The position numbers and the translations under genes are program-made. Source: Acidobacteriota bacterium (GTDB lineage: Bacteria; Acidobacteriota; Terriglobia; Terriglobales; SCQP01). Taken from it: a stretch of 42,956 nucleotides of DNA. The stretch lies in NCBI GenBank assembly GCA_027315185.1, contig DAHUYO010000021.1, forward strand, positions 1-42,956, in the 5' to 3' direction. The notes under the pieces are model-generated. The model had not been told where the DNA came from. It saw only the letters and a list, made by a program, of their open reading frames with translations, and ran no database searches. Shown here in pieces: positions 40,229 through 42,956 of this stretch (its first letter is position 1; every line of letters begins with the position of its first letter).

Positions 40229-40361
40229 CTCCACGGGGAGCCCTCCGCGGAGCCGGGGAGTAAAATACGAACTAAGGATGTGACGGGCGTCAGCGCCCGC
40301 CGGAAGGCGTCCTCCGCGGACGGGCCGCAAGGGCCGGTCGCGGGCTGGAGGAGGCAAGTAC
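40229..40361 (+). promoter_or_regulatory. Long leader region upstream of the cold-shock gene
   Basis: A TAAAAT box at 40261-40266 is the only AT-rich hexamer in the 133-bp gap; it would give a leader of about 85-90 bases, typical of cold-shock mRNAs. AGGAGG lies near 40349-40354, before the GTG start. The leader has GC-rich complementary stretches (GCGCCCGCCGG... and CCGGTCGCGGGC). An RNA thermosensor is possible but not shown. Confidence 0.35.
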
Positions 40362-40574
40362 GTGGCTCGCATTCATGGCAAAGTGAAGTGGTTCAATAAC
40401 GTGAAGGGCTATGGGTTTATCGGCCGCGACGACGGCCCGGACGTGTTCGTCCACTATTCCGCCTTGCAGCAGGAGGGATACAAATCGCTGCAAGAAGGCG
40501 ATGACGTGGAGTTCGAAATCGTCGAGGGGAAGAAAGGCCCGCAAGCAGAAAACGTCACTCGCGCCGGAGCATAG
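40362..40574 (+). CDS. Cold-shock domain protein
   Basis: A 70-residue RNA chaperone of the CspA family, starting at GTG 40362 ([13 protein letters not shown]). RNP1 is KGYGFIGR and RNP2 is VFVHYSAL, both with the aromatic residues that bind single-stranded nucleic acid. Length is standard. The AGGAGG ribosome-binding site is strong. Whether it is cold-induced or constitutive cannot be told. Confidence 0.95.
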   Translation: MARIHGKVKWFNNVKGYGFIGRDDGPDVFVHYSALQQEGYKSLQEGDDVEFEIVEGKKGPQAENVTRAGA

Positions 40575-40707
40575 CGGCGAGGCGGCGGCTACGCCGCGCA
40601 TTCTTGGACGGCGCGTTGCTTGGATGCTGCCGGGCTGAAGCGCCCGGCAGCGGAGTCCGGTCAGGGCTCGGTGTGTCTGTTGATTGGCGTGGTCCCGAGC
40701 GGCCGGG

Positions 40708-41538
40708 CTACCGCGAAATGTAGGGTAAGACCGCGGTGCGAACGGCGCGCAGTTGCTCCAATAACGGCGCGAGCCGGTCCAAGGGCAGGGCGTTGGCGCC
40801 ATCCGAGAGCGCCCGCTCGGGGGCTTCGTGCACTTCCAAGAAGATGCCGTCCGCTCCCGCCGCCACTCCGGCGCGGGCGAGCAGTTCGATATACTCCGGC
40901 TGGCCGCCGCTGCGGTCGCCCTGCGCGCCCGGCAGTTGCAGGCTGTGAGTCACGTCCAGCACCACGGGCGCGCCGAAACCGCGCAGGATGGCCAATGAGC
41001 GCATGTCCACGACCAAGTTGTTGTAGCCGAAACTGGCCCCACGCTCGGTGAGCAGCAGCCGGTTGTTGCCCTCGGCCCGCACCTTTTCCGCCGCGCCGCG
41101 CATGTCCCAAGGCGCCATGAACTGGCCTTTTTTGACGTTAACGGCGCGTCCGGTCGCCGCCGCCGCGCGCAGCAGGTCGGTTTGGCGCGAGAGGAAGGCG
41201 GGAATTTGCAGGACGTCGGCCGCGGCGGCGGCCGGCTCGGCTTGTGCGGGGCTGTGAATGTCGGTGAGCACGGGAGCGCCCACTTCTTGCCGCACGCGGG
41301 CCAGTATCTCCAAGCCGTGCTCCAGACCCGGGCCGCGGAAGGAACTGCCGCTGCTGCGGTTGGCCTTGTCGTAGGAGGCCTTGAAGATGTAGGGCAAGCC
41401 GGCCGCGCGGGCGCGAGCGGCGATCTCCCGGCCCAGCCAAAGAGCGTGTTTTTCGCTCTCGATGACGCAGGGACCGGCAATGAGAAACAGGTCCGGCCCG
41501 CCGACCTCGACGCCGCCGATCTGGAACCGTTCCGCCAT
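40708..41538 (-). CDS. kdsA: 3-deoxy-8-phosphooctulonate synthase (metal-dependent type)
   Basis: Condenses arabinose 5-phosphate with PEP to Kdo 8-phosphate for LPS. The 276 residues begin MAERFQIGG at 41538; the open frame extends upstream across the pyrG end but without similarity. The Cys in [11 protein letters not shown] is the metal ligand, which marks the metal-dependent class (the E. coli-type enzymes have Asn there). Other motifs are [46 protein letters not shown] and [10 protein letters not shown]. The gene follows pyrG with a 14-bp gap, a common order (pyrG-kdsA). Confidence 0.96.
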   Translation of the reverse strand: MAERFQIGGVEVGGPDLFLIAGPCVIESEKHALWLGREIAARARAAGLPYIFKASYDKANRSSGSSFRGPGLEHGLEILARVRQEVGAPVLTDIHSPAQAEPAAAAADVLQIPAFLSRQTDLLRAAAATGRAVNVKKGQFMAPWDMRGAAEKVRAEGNNRLLLTERGASFGYNNLVVDMRSLAILRGFGAPVVLDVTHSLQLPGAQGDRSGGQPEYIELLARAGVAAGADGIFLEVHEAPERALSDGANALPLDRLAPLLEQLRAVRTAVLPYISR

Positions 41539-41552
41539 GGCCCTGCTCGGAG

Positions 41553-42956
<1,404 letters not shown>

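Overview
The window is a high-GC bacterial chromosome segment from a diderm (Gram-negative) organism. Evidence for an outer membrane is direct: LolC/LolD-type lipoprotein export genes, a BamD-like lipoprotein, the Kdo genes kdsA and kdsB, a beta-barrel porin, and a TonB C-terminal domain. The mix (lol genes beside clpC, short YD-repeat proteins with GNWTRK motifs, a BNR-TonB fusion, a type IV pilin beside an ABC exporter) is most like Acidobacteriota. That assignment is inference and no marker gene here settles it.

Layout. Positions 1-8.2 kb: 3' end of tpiA, a convergent BNR/TonB-domain protein, divergent lolC and lolD, clpC, a probable lipoprotein and a VanZ-family protein. Positions 8.3-14.1 kb: BamD-like lipoprotein, ispF, rnr, and a short-chain dehydrogenase whose 3' end appears frameshifted. 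Positions 14.1-17.3 kb, minus strand: type IV pilin, ABC ATPase, ABC permease and a TPR protein, in a PilA/PilH/PilI-like arrangement. Positions 17.4-24.2 kb, plus strand: ribD-ribE, trxA, then a tight run rsmA-rnj-SH3/TPR-small ORF-kdsB. Positions 24.3-32.1 kb, minus strand: porin, APC permease, PP2C phosphatase, Ser/Thr kinase and a GlnD-like protein that has lost the catalytic residues of both its nucleotidyltransferase and HD domains while keeping two ACT domains.

Positions 32.1-39.2 kb look accessory. They hold a tandem array on the minus strand that alternates secreted Cys-rich proteins with short YD-repeat (RHS-like) proteins. The array is copied about 1.3 kb apart with a 187-bp ungapped direct repeat and ends in a decayed third copy. 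The same segment holds a DinB-like protein, a selenocysteine tRNA gene (selC, anticodon TCA, encoded CCA), a zinc-ribbon membrane protein with a pilin-like tail, and GC-rich hairpin repeats with a shared GCT-containing loop. Positions 39.2-42.96 kb return to housekeeping genes: an isocitrate dehydrogenase, a cold-shock protein, kdsA (metal-dependent type) and pyrG, which runs off the window edge.

The strongest leads are selC, the duplicated Cys-rich/YD-repeat array, and the catalytically dead GlnD sitting in a kinase/phosphatase/permease neighbourhood. No CRISPR array, rRNA, integrase or transposase was seen.
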